A DNA stretch of 15,561 nucleotides from Chloroflexaceae bacterium UBA1466 (GTDB lineage Bacteria > Chloroflexota > Chloroflexia > Chloroflexales > Chloroflexaceae), in contig DCSM01000156.1 of the NCBI GenBank assembly GCA_002325605.1, positions 1 to 15,561 of the forward strand. The letters are read 5' to 3'. The position numbers and the translations under genes were made by a program. The notes beneath the pieces were generated by a model. The model did not search any database. It was not told where the DNA came from and saw nothing but the letters and a program-made list of their open reading frames with translations. Below are positions 1 through 7,013 of the stretch, piece after piece (position 1 is the first letter of the stretch; the number at the start of each line of letters is the position of its first letter).

Positions 1-53
1 CGTCGACTCCGCAGGCAGGCAGCCCGCATTTGATCACCACACCGAAGGCGTAA

Positions 54-95
54 GACAGGCATCTTGCCTGTCCCGTGCAGGCTGGAAGCCTGCAC
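54..95. repeat. Tandem hairpin pair, REP/BIME-like
   Basis: Two perfect hairpins lie two bases apart. The first is GACAGGCA (54-61), loop TCT, TGCCTGTC (65-72). The second is GTGCAGGC (75-82), loop TGGAA, GCCTGCAC (88-95). Both have 8-bp stems, contain CAGGC, and neither is followed by a T-run, so they are not intrinsic terminators. The arrangement resembles clustered repetitive extragenic palindromes. Confidence 0.6.
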
Positions 96-156
96 TACGC
101 CAGAAGCCAGTTTTTTACTTCGCTGGCAGGCCCTTGGATTCTTCTTAACTAGGAAT

Positions 157-174
157 CCACGGCTTTAGCCGTGG
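157..174. repeat. REP-like palindrome, GGCT-TT-AGCC core
   Basis: This is a perfect 8-bp stem, CCACGGCT (157-164), with a TT gap and AGCCGTGG (167-174), preceded by GAAT. The same core, with different but complementary outer stem bases, recurs at 5945-5962 and twice at 8440-8482. There is no T-run, so a terminator role is unlikely. Confidence 0.65.
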
Positions 175-285
175 CCCAACAGCTATGCTTCAGCAAGTTC
201 AGCAACCAGCTGTTGACTCCTTCGGATTTCGCAGGCAGGCCTATCGCTCAAAGTGAGCAGCTTAAAAGCCTATCCTAAAGCCATT

Positions 286-314
286 TTGCCACAGACTCTA
301 CTCTATGGTACACT
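286..314 (+). promoter_or_regulatory. Candidate sigma70-type promoter
   Basis: TTGCCA (286-291) is separated by 17 bases from TACACT (309-314). Transcription would start near 320, downstream of the ATG at 305 and upstream of the GTG at 347. It would then drive the membrane-anchored repeat protein and possibly thrS and the genes after it. This is a pattern match only. Confidence 0.4.
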
Positions 315-346
315 ATCAATGTAATCGTCCAGCGGAGTCAAAGAAC

Positions 347-1213
347 GTGCATGAACAAAACCAATTAAAGCCTCTTTTGCGGCGGCCATCGTGCTTGAGT
401 CTGCCAGTCGTCATTTTGGCGGTTCTCTTGCTAATCCTGGTCGAGGGTTACATCCTCTTTGTTGCGCCGAATTTAGAGCCTTCAAAAGAATCAAACCAGG
501 TAGGGCAATCAGCTACGTCTAAGGCTGCTACGCCCGCTTATTCACCTTTGTCGGATGCGGAAAAGACGGCTATCGTATCTAATGAAACGCCTAAAGCGGT
601 TGAGGAACCGCCGCCGCGTGCTATGCCTGAAGAAACGAGGGAAGGGCCACCCCAAGCTCCGCCTGAAGAAGCCAGGGAAGGGCCGCCCCAAGCTCCGCCT
701 GAAGAAGCCAGGGAAGCGCCGTCACAAGCTCCGCCTGAAGAAAGAGCTACGGTGGAGTTGCCAAGTGTCATGCCTAAAGCGACGCTGCCAAAGCCGCCAA
801 CCGTTGCGCCAGTTGCCCCTACTTTGCCTCCCACTAAACTGGATGATCCTGTAGCCCCTGTCTTGCCAAAGGGTGAGCTAAAACTTTCAGTCACCGAAAT
901 CAATGCCTTTATCGCAGCCAATCCCCAAGCCATTAAGCCCTTAGAAAGCCTTACCTTTAACTTTCTACCCAATCAGTTGCAAGCTGATATGGAGGTCAGC
1001 GGCATCCAGACCCAGTTGACAGCTGAACCTATTGCGGAGGGGGGGCGGATAAAGTTGGTGAATGCGAAGCTGAGTGGCTTAGGCGCTTTAATCCCGATTG
1101 ACGAGGTGATAGGTCCCTTAGAGCAGCAGATAAATAGTCAACTTTCTGCTCAAGGGCGGGCGATTAAGAGTGTGAAGCTTGAGCAAGACGTGCTTATTGT
1201 TGAAGTTGAATGA
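347..1213 (+). CDS. Membrane-anchored protein with Pro/Glu 12-residue repeats
   Basis: This 288-residue protein has no recognised function. A basic N-terminus is followed by one strong membrane helix (about residues 18-40), then a long Pro/Ala/Glu-rich linker. The linker carries three full and one partial 12-residue repeats (from residue 94) of the type PEEAREGPPQAP. A folded C-terminal domain (about 175-288) begins with a helix SVTEINAFIAANP and continues with alternating strands. It loosely recalls small lipid-binding-like domains of the YpmS or LmeA kind, which is a weak guess. The C-terminal domain is probably outside the cell, with the linker spanning wall space. I chose GTG 347 because GGAG (334-337) sits 9 bases upstream and a promoter-like pair overlaps the alternative ATG at 305, which has no ribosome site. 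The gene ends 36 bases before thrS, so co-transcription is plausible. Confidence 0.75.
   Translation: MHEQNQLKPLLRRPSCLSLPVVILAVLLLILVEGYILFVAPNLEPSKESNQVGQSATSKAATPAYSPLSDAEKTAIVSNETPKAVEEPPPRAMPEETREGPPQAPPEEAREGPPQAPPEEAREAPSQAPPEERATVELPSVMPKATLPKPPTVAPVAPTLPPTKLDDPVAPVLPKGELKLSVTEINAFIAANPQAIKPLESLTFNFLPNQLQADMEVSGIQTQLTAEPIAEGGRIKLVNAKLSGLGALIPIDEVIGPLEQQINSQLSAQGRAIKSVKLEQDVLIVEVE
626..748 (+). repeat. 36-bp in-frame tandem repeat
   Basis: Units lie at 626-661, 662-697 and 698-733, with a partial fourth unit from 734 (CCTGAAGAA, then diverging). Each unit encodes 12 residues beginning PEE and ending with an AP pair. Units 1 and 2 differ at very few bases, which suggests recent duplication. 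The copy number may vary between strains. Confidence 0.9.
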
Positions 1214-1249
1214 GGCCCTTAGCTCATTGTTAAACTATAAGGAAACCAA

Positions 1250-3025
1250 ATGTCCGTTAATGCTGATCCCGATTCCCTATATCGGTTACGCCACTCTGTG
1301 GCCCATATTATGGCGCAGGCGGTCTTAGAAGTCTTCCCCGAAGGCAAGATCGCCATTGGCCCCCCAATAGAGGATGGTTTCTACTACGACTTTGATCTGC
1401 CGCGAGCGTTGTCTTCTATTGACCTAGAGGAGATAGAGCAGCGGATGCGAAAGATCATCGCACGGGGGAACCCCTTTACCTATAGCGAGGTGAATGCCGA
1501 AGCGGCGCGCCAACTCTTCCAGCAGCAGCCGTATAAGCTGGAGCTTCTGGCAGGCTTGGCGCAGGGGCAAGATGAGTATGGGGAAGGTGAAGGAGCGGCC
1601 ACGGTAATCTCTACCTACCGCCATGAGACCTTTGAGGATCTGTGTCGGGGCCCGCATGTTGAGGATACAAAGCAAATTGCCAGCGACGGCTTTAAGCTGT
1701 TGAGCGTAGCGGGGGCCTATTGGCGCGGGGACGAGCGCAACGCGATGTTGCAACGGATCTACGGGACGGCCTGGCCGACCAAGGCCGACCTTGAGCAATA
1801 TCTCTGGCGGGTCGAGGAGGCCAAGAAGCGGGATCATCGCAAGCTGGGTAAGGAGCTTGACCTCTTCAGCATCTCTGAGGAGGTGGGTGGCGGGCTAATC
1901 CTTTGGCATCCAAAGGGAGCCCGAATCCGCGTGATCGTAGAAGACTTTGTACGTCAAGAGCATTTGCGGAACGGCTATGAGTGGGTCTTTTCGCCGCATG
2001 TAGGGCGGGCGCAGCTGTGGGAAACGTCGGGGCATCTCGGCTTCTACCAGGAGAATATGTACGCGCCAATGGACATCGAGGGGGATCTCTACTACGTGAA
2101 GCCGATGAACTGCCCCTTTCACATCCACATCTACCAGAGCCAGTTGCGTTCGTATCGGGACTTACCGCAGCGTTATGCAGAGTATGGGACGGTCTACCGC
2201 TACGAACGGAGCGGGGTCTTGCACGGCCTGACGCGGGTACGAGGGTTCACGCAGGATGACGCGCATATCTTTTGTTGTCCAGAGCAAGTAGGGGCCGAGA
2301 TCAGTAAAGCCTTAGCCTTCTCGCTGACGATCTTACGGGCCTTTGGGCTGAGCGACTTCAAGGCCTATCTCTCTACAAGGCCTGCAAAGTACGTTGGGGA
2401 GCCAAGCAAGTGGGAACAAGCAACGGAGGCCTTGCGGCAAGCGGTAGTTGAGCAAGAGCTACCTTATGAGGTAGATGAGGGAGGGGGGGCGTTCTACGGG
2501 CCGAAGATCGACCTCAAGGTGCATGATGCTTTAGGGCGGCAGTGGCAATTGAGTACGATTCAGTTCGACTTCAATCTGCCTGAGCGCTTCGGCCTAGAGT
2601 ACATCGGCGAAGACGGGCAACGGCATCAACCGTACATGGTGCATCGAGCCTTACTGGGAAGTATTGAACGGTTCTTTGGGATCCTAATCGAGCATTACGC
2701 TGGGGCCTTTCCTCTTTGGCTGGCTCCTGTGCAGGCCGTCCTGATCCCCATCACAGACCGACACCTTGAGTACGCCCGGAAGGTGCAAGAGGTTATGCTT
2801 AAAGCTGGCCTGCGGGTGGAGATCAATGCGGGTAAAGACCGGATGCAGGCCAAGATAAGGCAAGCGCAAGTAACAAAGATCCCTTACATGCTCGTGATCG
2901 GAGATAAGGAGCAAGCGGCGGAAGCAGTTGCGGTACGGCAGCGATCAGGCCCCGATCTGGGGGCGATGCCAGTGGCTGACTTTCTGGCCCAAGTGCAGGC
3001 CGAAATGGAAGTAAGGGCTAACTAA
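1250..3025 (+). CDS. thrS: Threonyl-tRNA synthetase (no TGS domain)
   Basis: Charges tRNA-Thr with threonine in the cytoplasm. The 591-residue protein starts directly in the editing domain: H15 and H19 form the HxxxH motif, with C132 and H136 in DLCRGPH completing the site that removes mischarged serine. The class II core follows, with motif 2 (about 313-340, YRYERSG to FTQDDAH) and motif 3 (HRALLGSIERFFG, 465-477). The zinc ligands are C288, H339 and H465. They keep the spacing of the E. coli ligands C334, H385 and H511, all shifted by 46. The anticodon-binding domain runs from about 490. The N-terminal TGS domain of the longer E. coli enzyme (642 residues) is absent, as in some other bacterial ThrRS. 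AAGGAA (1239-1244) is a good ribosome site for ATG 1250. The next gene follows after 16 bases. Confidence 0.97.
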   Translation: MSVNADPDSLYRLRHSVAHIMAQAVLEVFPEGKIAIGPPIEDGFYYDFDLPRALSSIDLEEIEQRMRKIIARGNPFTYSEVNAEAARQLFQQQPYKLELLAGLAQGQDEYGEGEGAATVISTYRHETFEDLCRGPHVEDTKQIASDGFKLLSVAGAYWRGDERNAMLQRIYGTAWPTKADLEQYLWRVEEAKKRDHRKLGKELDLFSISEEVGGGLILWHPKGARIRVIVEDFVRQEHLRNGYEWVFSPHVGRAQLWETSGHLGFYQENMYAPMDIEGDLYYVKPMNCPFHIHIYQSQLRSYRDLPQRYAEYGTVYRYERSGVLHGLTRVRGFTQDDAHIFCCPEQVGAEISKALAFSLTILRAFGLSDFKAYLSTRPAKYVGEPSKWEQATEALRQAVVEQELPYEVDEGGGAFYGPKIDLKVHDALGRQWQLSTIQFDFNLPERFGLEYIGEDGQRHQPYMVHRALLGSIERFFGILIEHYAGAFPLWLAPVQAVLIPITDRHLEYARKVQEVMLKAGLRVEINAGKDRMQAKIRQAQVTKIPYMLVIGDKEQAAEAVAVRQRSGPDLGAMPVADFLAQVQAEMEVRAN

Positions 3026-3041
3026 GCAAGGAGCGTAAGTA

Positions 3042-3305
3042 ATGGGCCGCTTTTTCTGGGGCTTTACGACGGGCGTGGTAACGAGCTTGGTAGTTTCGTT
3101 CCTCATGTCTGCTGAGTCACCGTTAGATACCGAAGCTCTGGCAGCTAAGTTCACCAAGGCTCTGGAGGATGGGCAAAGGGTCAGAGCAAAGCACGAACAA
3201 GCCTTGTGGGATGAGTTTCAGCAACGCCAGCAAGGCACTTATCAGAAGCCCAAGCCGCAGGTTGCGAATAAGCCTTTGAGCGTGAATGTGCCCTATTACA
3301 GTTAA
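3042..3305 (+). CDS. Small single-pass membrane protein, unknown
   Basis: This 87-residue protein is of unknown function. A membrane helix (about residues 4-22, rich in V, T, S, F) is followed by a charged, helix-prone stretch (about 28-65, rich in K, E, Q, A) and a Pro/Lys tail. This layout resembles small YtxH-type anchored proteins, but I see no diagnostic motif. AAGGAG starting at 3028 is a strong ribosome site for ATG 3042. The gene sits 16 bases after thrS and ends 4 bases before cinA. Translation of cinA may therefore depend on it, since cinA has no visible ribosome site of its own. Confidence 0.72.
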   Translation: MGRFFWGFTTGVVTSLVVSFLMSAESPLDTEALAAKFTKALEDGQRVRAKHEQALWDEFQQRQQGTYQKPKPQVANKPLSVNVPYYS

Positions 3306-3309
3306 ACCT

Positions 3310-4500
3310 ATGGATGCAGAAATTATCGCTATCGGCTCTGAATTGCTGTTAGGCATGGTAGACACCAATAGTGCCTACCTTGCGCGGCAATTGGCAACAT
3401 CGGGCATCAATCTCCTGCGGACGCATGTAGTCGGCGACCAGGTTGCGCTAATTGCGGCGACGGTGAATGAGGCTCTGAGCCGCGCAACGTTGGTGATTTG
3501 CACGGGCGGTTTGGGGCCCACGCTGGACGACGTTACGCGGGAAGCGGTGGCGCAGGCCGTCGGCCAACCCTTAGAGTTTCACCAAGCCTTGCTCGACCAA
3601 ATCGCAGCGCGGTTTGCCGCGATGCAACGCCCAATGAACGAGACCAATCATCGCCAGGCTTATGTCCCGCAAGGCGCACGGGCAATTGAGAACCCGCATG
3701 GCACTGCACCAGGCTTCATTGCGAAGAAAGGGTCCGGTCTTGTGGTTGTGTTGCCAGGCGTACCCCACGAGATGCGCTTTCTCTTTGAGAATGCTGTTTT
3801 GCCCTATCTCCGCAGCGAACACAAACTGCGCGGGGTGATTCTCGTGCGGACCCTTTACGTTTCGGGGCTGGGCGAAAGTCTTATCGGCGAGCGCATTGCC
3901 GACCTTATGCAGGGGACTAACCCGCGAGTTGGTACGTCGGCGAAGCAAGGGGTTTGTCAACTACGCATTGATGTACGGGCTGAAACTACCGAAGAAGCCG
4001 AAGCGTTACTTGTTCCTGTCGAGGCGATGTTGCGGGAGCGGCTGGGCGAGTTCCTGATTGGGCAGCTGCCCCTTGACCAACTTGTGGCCCGGTTGTTAGG
4101 GATTCAACACCAGTCCCTCGCGCTCTACGAAGGTAATTTGGAAGCCCCGGTTTATCACACCTTGAATGCTTCGGCGGAAGGTTTAGCTTGCTTACGTGGT
4201 CTGCTGCTAAATCCTTTACCCCAACCCCAAACCATTGATGAGGCGACAGCGGCCAATTTGGCGCTCCAGGGTGCGCTCAAAGCGCAGGAGCAGTGGCAGA
4301 CTGACCTGGCCTTAGGTGTTCAGGCTGTCCCCCAACCCAATGGTTTTAGCACCGTGAATATCGCGTTAGTTTCACCCAGCGGGAACGCGCAGTTGACCCG
4401 TTCTTTTGATCTGCGCCCGCCTGAAGGTTGGGAATATGTGGGGACTTTAGCTCTTGAGACCCTCCGCCGCCAGCTTTTGGGCTACCCTTTGCACCCCTGA
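3310..4500 (+). CDS. cinA: CinA-family protein with degenerate deamidase domain
   Basis: This 396-residue protein is of the CinA/COG1058 type. Residues 1-170 form the MoCF-like domain linked in the family to NMN/ADP-ribose pyrophosphatase activity: AEIIAIGSELLLG at the start, CTGGLGPTLDD (64-74), and LPGVPHEM (148-155). The C-terminal half should be an NMN deamidase (PncC) domain with an ESCTGG active site. At that place the sequence reads ALYEGNLEAP (271-280), so the catalytic serine is lost, and the later GIAGP-type loop reads VQAVPQP. The first domain is probably active and the second probably is not. E. coli YfaY is a known family member without deamidase activity. The start at ATG 3310 matches the family N-terminus; a GTG at 3286 would overlap the upstream gene. 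The ATG lies 4 bases after the previous stop, suggesting translational coupling. Confidence 0.9.
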   Translation: MDAEIIAIGSELLLGMVDTNSAYLARQLATSGINLLRTHVVGDQVALIAATVNEALSRATLVICTGGLGPTLDDVTREAVAQAVGQPLEFHQALLDQIAARFAAMQRPMNETNHRQAYVPQGARAIENPHGTAPGFIAKKGSGLVVVLPGVPHEMRFLFENAVLPYLRSEHKLRGVILVRTLYVSGLGESLIGERIADLMQGTNPRVGTSAKQGVCQLRIDVRAETTEEAEALLVPVEAMLRERLGEFLIGQLPLDQLVARLLGIQHQSLALYEGNLEAPVYHTLNASAEGLACLRGLLLNPLPQPQTIDEATAANLALQGALKAQEQWQTDLALGVQAVPQPNGFSTVNIALVSPSGNAQLTRSFDLRPPEGWEYVGTLALETLRRQLLGYPLHP

Positions 4501-4572
4501 GCGGTTGGGCCAGACCTTAATGGAAGGTCGGCTTTGAGGGTTAAGTGGTATGAGAAAGGTAGTGGGAATCGT

Positions 4573-5211
4573 ATGGACATCGGACGTGCTTTTGGCTCGA
4601 TCACCGAGGACGAAAAGTGGGTGAGCAAGATTTTGCTTGGGGGCTTGTTTCTGCTGATCCCAATTGTCGGCCTTCTGGCCCTCACGGGCTTTATGCTCGA
4701 AGTAGCCCGCAACGTGGCCCAGGGTAATCCGCGCCCCATCCCTGGGTGGGACAATTTTGGCGATAAGATCGCACGAGGCTTCTATGCAATGCTGATTGGC
4801 CTTGTCTATTCCATTCCTGTGGGCATCCTCCAGGGAATAGAGGCAGCAATGCCAAGGAAGAGTGAAGGCCTATCCCTCCTCTCCATAGTTATTGCGCTTC
4901 TTGGGGTTGCGACGCAAATCGTGATCTATGCAGCTTACGTTCGCTATCTCAAGACCGATTCGTTGAGCGAGGCGCTCAAGTTTAGCGAAGTCTTTGCTCT
5001 GGTCCAAAGCTCTTTCACAACTTGGCTAATGCTCTTTGGATGCAGCATTATCTGCGGTTTGGTAGGTGCTTTAGGTTTAGTTGGTTGTGGATTTGGCATC
5101 ATCTTTACCACCGTTTATGGCGGGATTGCTTTTGGGCACATGCTGGGGCAAGTCGCCGCCCAAATCAACGACCAATATCCCCCAAAAAGCTACGTAAATC
5201 CAGGGGCTTAA
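4573..5211 (+). CDS. DUF4013 family membrane protein
   Basis: This 212-residue integral membrane protein opens with the characteristic DUF4013 block: a short amphipathic lead with EDEKW, then a hydrophobic run around GGLFLLIPIVGLLALTGF, then ARNVAQGNPRPIPGWDNFGD (48-67). Several further hydrophobic segments follow, at about 71-87, 99-120, 148-175 and 177-195. The function of the family is not known. ATG 4573 was preferred to the TTG at 4534 because the extra N-terminus is polar and the family begins close to this ATG; GAAAGG lies about 13 bases upstream, a weak ribosome site. The gene is 72 bases after cinA and 35 bases before the next gene, probably in the same operon. Confidence 0.85.
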   Translation: MDIGRAFGSITEDEKWVSKILLGGLFLLIPIVGLLALTGFMLEVARNVAQGNPRPIPGWDNFGDKIARGFYAMLIGLVYSIPVGILQGIEAAMPRKSEGLSLLSIVIALLGVATQIVIYAAYVRYLKTDSLSEALKFSEVFALVQSSFTTWLMLFGCSIICGLVGALGLVGCGFGIIFTTVYGGIAFGHMLGQVAAQINDQYPPKSYVNPGA

Positions 5212-5246
5212 CGCTTTTCGAGATATTTCATTGGTGAGGATTGAAA

Positions 5247-5855
5247 GTGAGGGCAGAGCGCTCTGAAACCTTCAACTTGCGGGAGTGCCTTTACCCCGCC
5301 AATCTTCTGACTTTAGGGCGCTTGGGGTTGCTTCCTTTGACACTGGCCTACCTGCGCCAGCCCAAGAAGCAAAAACAAGCGTCCCTTTGTTTGGGGCTGG
5401 CGATGCTCACCGACCTCGTTGACGGCTCCCTAGCTCGCCACATGGGGCAAGTTTCGCGCCTGGGCGAGATTCTCGACCCGCTGGCCGATAAAATAGTTTT
5501 GAATAGTGTCTGCATTGTAATGTGCCAAACGCAGCAGTTTCCCTGTTGGATGACGCTTATGCTCTTGCTGCGCGATGGAGGCATTCTCCTTTCAGCTTTT
5601 TTACTCTATCAACGCCGCGCCTATGTTGCTACCTCGCTGAAAATGGGCCGCATCACCACGACAACCCTTACTGCCGCGCTTTTTCTCTATCTTTTAGATG
5701 GCCCCCGAAGCGGGAAACCCGTTCTCTACCTCACCCTTATCCCTTTCTTTCTCTCTATTTGGCAATATAGCCAGCGGTATCGGGCTTTAATGCGGGCTGC
5801 TGAAGAGGCCGAGCGCCTTAAAAGAGAAAGCCTCAATATCCCCCCCTCGGCTTAG
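5247..5855 (+). CDS. CDP-alcohol phosphatidyltransferase
   Basis: This 202-residue membrane enzyme transfers a phosphatidyl group from a CDP-activated lipid (such as CDP-diacylglycerol) to an alcohol, a key step in phospholipid synthesis. The family signature DxxDGxxAR...GxxxDxxxD is complete: D56, D59, G60, A63, R64, G73, D77 and D81. An N-terminal NLLTLGRL precedes it, and several hydrophobic helices surround it. The length fits phosphatidylglycerophosphate synthase (PgsA), but the family also makes other lipids, so the alcohol substrate is not fixed by the sequence. GTG 5247 was chosen over TTG 5241 because GAGGA (5236-5240) is 6 bases from the former and directly abuts the latter. The C-terminal tail is charged (AEEAERLKRES). 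Confidence 0.9.
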   Translation: MRAERSETFNLRECLYPANLLTLGRLGLLPLTLAYLRQPKKQKQASLCLGLAMLTDLVDGSLARHMGQVSRLGEILDPLADKIVLNSVCIVMCQTQQFPCWMTLMLLLRDGGILLSAFLLYQRRAYVATSLKMGRITTTTLTAALFLYLLDGPRSGKPVLYLTLIPFFLSIWQYSQRYRALMRAAEEAERLKRESLNIPPSA

Positions 5856-5871
5856 ATGTGGTAATATAAGC

Positions 5872-5980
5872 GGCATCTAAGGCGCAATTGTTCGCTGTTG
5901 CTGCAATTCAAAAAAGGCATCTCAAGCGCAATTGTTCTTAGAATCAACGGCTTTAGCCGTTGCTGCAACTCAGAAAAAGG
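5872..5980. repeat. Degenerate direct repeat, one copy with a REP palindrome
   Basis: Copy A (5872-5893) and copy B (5916-5937) of a 22-mer starting GGCATCT and ending GCGCAATTGTTC match at 20 of 22 bases. The bases after each copy also align (GCTGTTGCTGCAATTCA against GCCGTTGCTGCAACTCA), except that copy B carries 18 extra bases, TTAGAATCAACGGCTTTA (5938-5955), which supply the left arm of a palindrome. Copy A therefore looks like the same element lacking that arm. Confidence 0.65.
5945..5962. repeat. REP-like palindrome, GGCT-TT-AGCC core
   Basis: CAACGGCT (5945-5952), TT, AGCCGTTG (5955-5962) forms a perfect 8-bp stem preceded by GAAT. It differs from the copy at 157-174 by one base pair (C-G to A-T) that keeps the stem intact. 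It sits 25 bases before the hydrolase start and has no T-run. Confidence 0.65.
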
Positions 5981-5987
5981 AAACCTT

Positions 5988-6890
5988 ATGTCTAATTCTA
6001 ACCATAGCCCTCTGGCCTCAAAAGAAGTAAAAAGAGTCTATCTGGCGAGTCAACCCTTGGCTTATCGGCAGGCGGGGCACGGGCCACCGCTTCTTCTTTT
6101 GCACGGCTGGGGTAGCTCATCGCGCAACTGGCAGACCACGCTGGTCGAACTTGCCGAAAATCACACGATCTATGCCCTTGATTTTCCAGGCTATGGCGAA
6201 TCGCCGCCGTACAAGGGGAACTCAAATTGGGAACAACTGGCCAATCTTGTCATCAAATTTGCGGATGCTTTGGGGATTCAGCAATTTGACCTGAACGGCC
6301 ATTCCTTTGGCGCGGGAGTCGCCGCCCACATAGCCGCCAATTGGCCCAATCGTGTTCGGCGCTTGATTCTGACCTGTTTCAGCACCTATCGCAATGAGCT
6401 TGAGCGCCGCATGATCGAGCAATTTCTGCGCCAGATGGGAGTTTCTACGACGCTTTGGCAACCCTGGATGTCTTTATGGGAACCCTGGATGGCTCTCTGG
6501 CAACCCTGGATGGTCTGGATGGGCGGCATGTCCTCCATTTATGAAGCTCTTGCATGGCGGTTTTTCTATCAGGTTCCCACCGATGAGCATTTTTTACGCG
6601 AAGGTTTTGCTGATTTCTTGCGAATGGATGGCCGCACTGCGATTGAAAATGCTTCAAGTGCTAGTAGCCCATCGCTCAATTTGGCTTTAGCTCAAATTGT
6701 AACCCCAACTTTGGTTATTGGCGCACGGCAGGATATGATTATGCCCCCTTATGGCGTAGATGTTGTAGCCCAACTTGTGCCCAATAGTCATTTAGTTTGG
6801 ATTGATCGCTGTGGTCATATCCCGATGATCGAACATCCCCAGGAATATCATCAAATTGTGAGCAGTTTTCTCAATGAACAGAAGTTTTAG
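5988..6890 (+). CDS. Alpha/beta hydrolase with triple Trp-Pro repeat
   Basis: This is a 300-residue serine hydrolase of the alpha/beta fold. The oxyanion region is LLLLHGWGSSS (35-45). The nucleophile elbow GHSFG places S106, the acid is D249 (GARQDM) and the histidine is H277 (CGHIPMIEHP), so the triad is complete. In the cap region, residues 156-176 are three tandem 7-residue units, LWQPWMS, LWEPWMA and LWQPWMV, encoded by three 21-bp units. This strongly hydrophobic, Trp-rich insert is unusual and may form a membrane- or substrate-contacting lid. No signal peptide is seen, so the protein is likely cytoplasmic. The substrate is unknown. ATG 5988 has AAAAAGG about 8 bases upstream; an upstream in-frame TTG at 5898 would translate repeat DNA and was rejected. 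Confidence 0.88.
   Translation: MSNSNHSPLASKEVKRVYLASQPLAYRQAGHGPPLLLLHGWGSSSRNWQTTLVELAENHTIYALDFPGYGESPPYKGNSNWEQLANLVIKFADALGIQQFDLNGHSFGAGVAAHIAANWPNRVRRLILTCFSTYRNELERRMIEQFLRQMGVSTTLWQPWMSLWEPWMALWQPWMVWMGGMSSIYEALAWRFFYQVPTDEHFLREGFADFLRMDGRTAIENASSASSPSLNLALAQIVTPTLVIGARQDMIMPPYGVDVVAQLVPNSHLVWIDRCGHIPMIEHPQEYHQIVSSFLNEQKF
6453..6515 (+). repeat. 21-bp in-frame tandem repeat (three units)
   Basis: Units lie at 6453-6473, 6474-6494 and 6495-6515. All share GAACCCTGGATG or CAACCCTGGATG and each encodes LW(Q/E)PWM plus one residue. Units differ at several bases, so the duplication is older than the 36-bp repeat near 626. Confidence 0.88.
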
Positions 6891-6947
6891 GCGCACGCAG
6901 AAAGAATTTGGGTTTTTCGCTTAAATCTTGGGGCTTCCAGTTTTTAC

Positions 6948-6982
6948 AAAAAGCTGCGCCCCAGACCTAGCCCTGGAGCGCA
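6948..6982 (-). terminator. Intrinsic terminator of the esterase gene
   Basis: On the minus strand the 10-bp stem between 6973-6982 and 6955-6964 is fully paired if one G-U pair is allowed (6960 with 6977). It has an 8-base loop, then GC and five T (6952 down to 6948). On the plus strand the same position is a C-A mismatch and no T-run follows. This points to minus-strand use. It lies about 50 bases past the esterase stop. Confidence 0.75.
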
Positions 6983-7013
6983 AAAGAAGCTAAAACTCTT
7001 AATTTTGAAACTT

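Larger units (their letters stand above)
1..285. other. Intergenic spacer rich in palindromes
   Basis: No credible gene is seen here. The stretch holds two adjacent hairpins (54-72 and 75-95), a third palindrome of a different family (157-174) and two copies of the 10-mer GCAGGCAGGC at 11-20 and 231-240, each a short way after GACTCC. It looks like accumulated small repeat elements upstream of the gene that starts near 347. A gene ending to the left of the window cannot be excluded. Confidence 0.6.

Noticed and set aside
305..346. ATG 305 as start of the membrane-anchored protein
   Set aside because: No ribosome site, and it overlaps a likely -10 element; GTG 347 has GGAG at proper distance. 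The longer form remains possible.
626..748. CRISPR-like repeats
   Set aside because: Units are directly adjacent without spacers and code in frame for protein.
538..972. Minus-strand frame of 144 codons with Gly/Ser-rich repeats
   Set aside because: It is a mirror of the 36-bp repeat in the plus-strand gene; the repeat keeps other frames open. It has no ribosome site.
4513..4529. Hairpin GACCTT-AATGG-AAGGTC after cinA as a terminator
   Set aside because: Only 6 bp and no T-run follows; the next gene is close and in the same direction.
5898..5987. N-terminal extension of the alpha/beta hydrolase from TTG 5898
   Set aside because: It would translate the repeat and palindrome DNA; ATG 5988 has a ribosome site and the fold starts after it.
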